Positions 63,661 through 64,000 of a stretch of 64,000 nt of DNA are shown one piece after another. The notes beneath the pieces were generated by a model. That model worked only from the letters and a program-made list of their open reading frames with translations. It did not search any database and had not been told where the DNA came from. Made by a program: the position numbers and the translations under genes. How positions within the stretch are numbered: position 1 is the stretch's first letter; the number at the start of each line of letters is the position of its first letter. Source of the DNA: Undaria pinnatifida (taxonomy: Eukaryota; Sar; Phaeophyceae; Laminariales; Alariaceae); contig JABAKD010000007.1 in the NCBI GenBank assembly GCA_012845835.1, forward strand, positions 10,048,888 through 10,112,887, in the 5' to 3' direction.

Positions 63661-64000
63661 AGAGACGCTCGGGCGAGAGGCTCAAGTCCGGCAGTGCAAA
63701 ATAGAGCATGTAATAACGCAATAATGCCGTAGTCTTGGCGTAGACTGTATAGTATGTGGAAGGTACACAAATAAAGACATCAATCAAAAACCCACGGAAA
63801 AGAAAACATCAGAGGGTACGCGGCAACTTTCTAGGCCATTAGCCCCGATCAAACTACAGGAAGATACAGAATGAGACCAGAAGTTGTGAGTGAACAAAAA
63901 AAAAAGGCCGCAAAGAGAGCAGAAGACATGTGGAAACATGAAGCGCGTCGCTCGCGTGAACAAAAGCCGTAGCAAAAAGTAAAAATATATACTCGGAGTA
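63661..64000. other. Unassigned sequence at the window end
   Basis: No gene or repeat recognised. Confidence 0.4.

Overview
This is eukaryotic nuclear DNA dominated by repeats. The signs are degraded LTR retrotransposons of two superfamilies, at least three families of short elements with terminal inverted repeats (TIRs), an interstitial TTAGGG-type array, many triplet microsatellites, long homopolymer runs and two families of satellite-like arrays. No intact conserved cellular gene could be recognised. The organism is probably an alga or another microbial eukaryote. The gypsy sequence resembles elements I associate with stramenopiles, but that is inference, not proof.

Layout: 1-1.1 kb and 12.05-12.95 kb are blocks of a degenerate AAGCTT-centred 12-bp satellite. 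2.4-5.0 kb holds a pair of ~220-bp direct repeats with TG...CA ends, possibly LTRs of a non-autonomous element. 6.9-7.4 kb holds a transposase-like fragment. 11.6-20.2 kb mixes short TIR elements, the telomere-like array and a repeated TATA-box-bearing block. 20.8-22 kb holds the only candidate host gene, a putative secreted Gly-rich protein with a C-terminal hydrophobic tail and a frame break in a G-run; degraded copies of its 3' end lie nearby. 23-28.6 kb is microsatellites, short TIR elements, a tRNA-like sequence and a 15-bp minisatellite.

29.16-35.50 kb is the best-supported element: a Ty1/copia retrotransposon on the minus strand with both LTRs, a 5-bp target duplication, gag, protease, integrase, reverse transcriptase and RNase H. 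It is dead, with several frameshifts, a stop codon and a lost integrase catalytic Asp. It sits inside an older short TIR element, whose uninterrupted paralogue is at 39.7-40.0 kb.

36-49.5 kb is a dense nest of three short TIR families (called A, B and C here) plus a fourth, palindrome-bearing family D. GGGTC pentamer arrays lie at 39.3, 44.2, 45.7, 60.4 and 62.4 kb. Ty3/gypsy remnants are at 46.5-47.2 kb (RT/RNase H, plus strand), 53.8-54.0 kb (RT, minus) and 55.96-57.4 kb (integrase, minus, split by a family B element). The rest holds paired duplicated blocks with shared coding potential, none assignable to a known family by eye. All family names A-G are labels made for this report.
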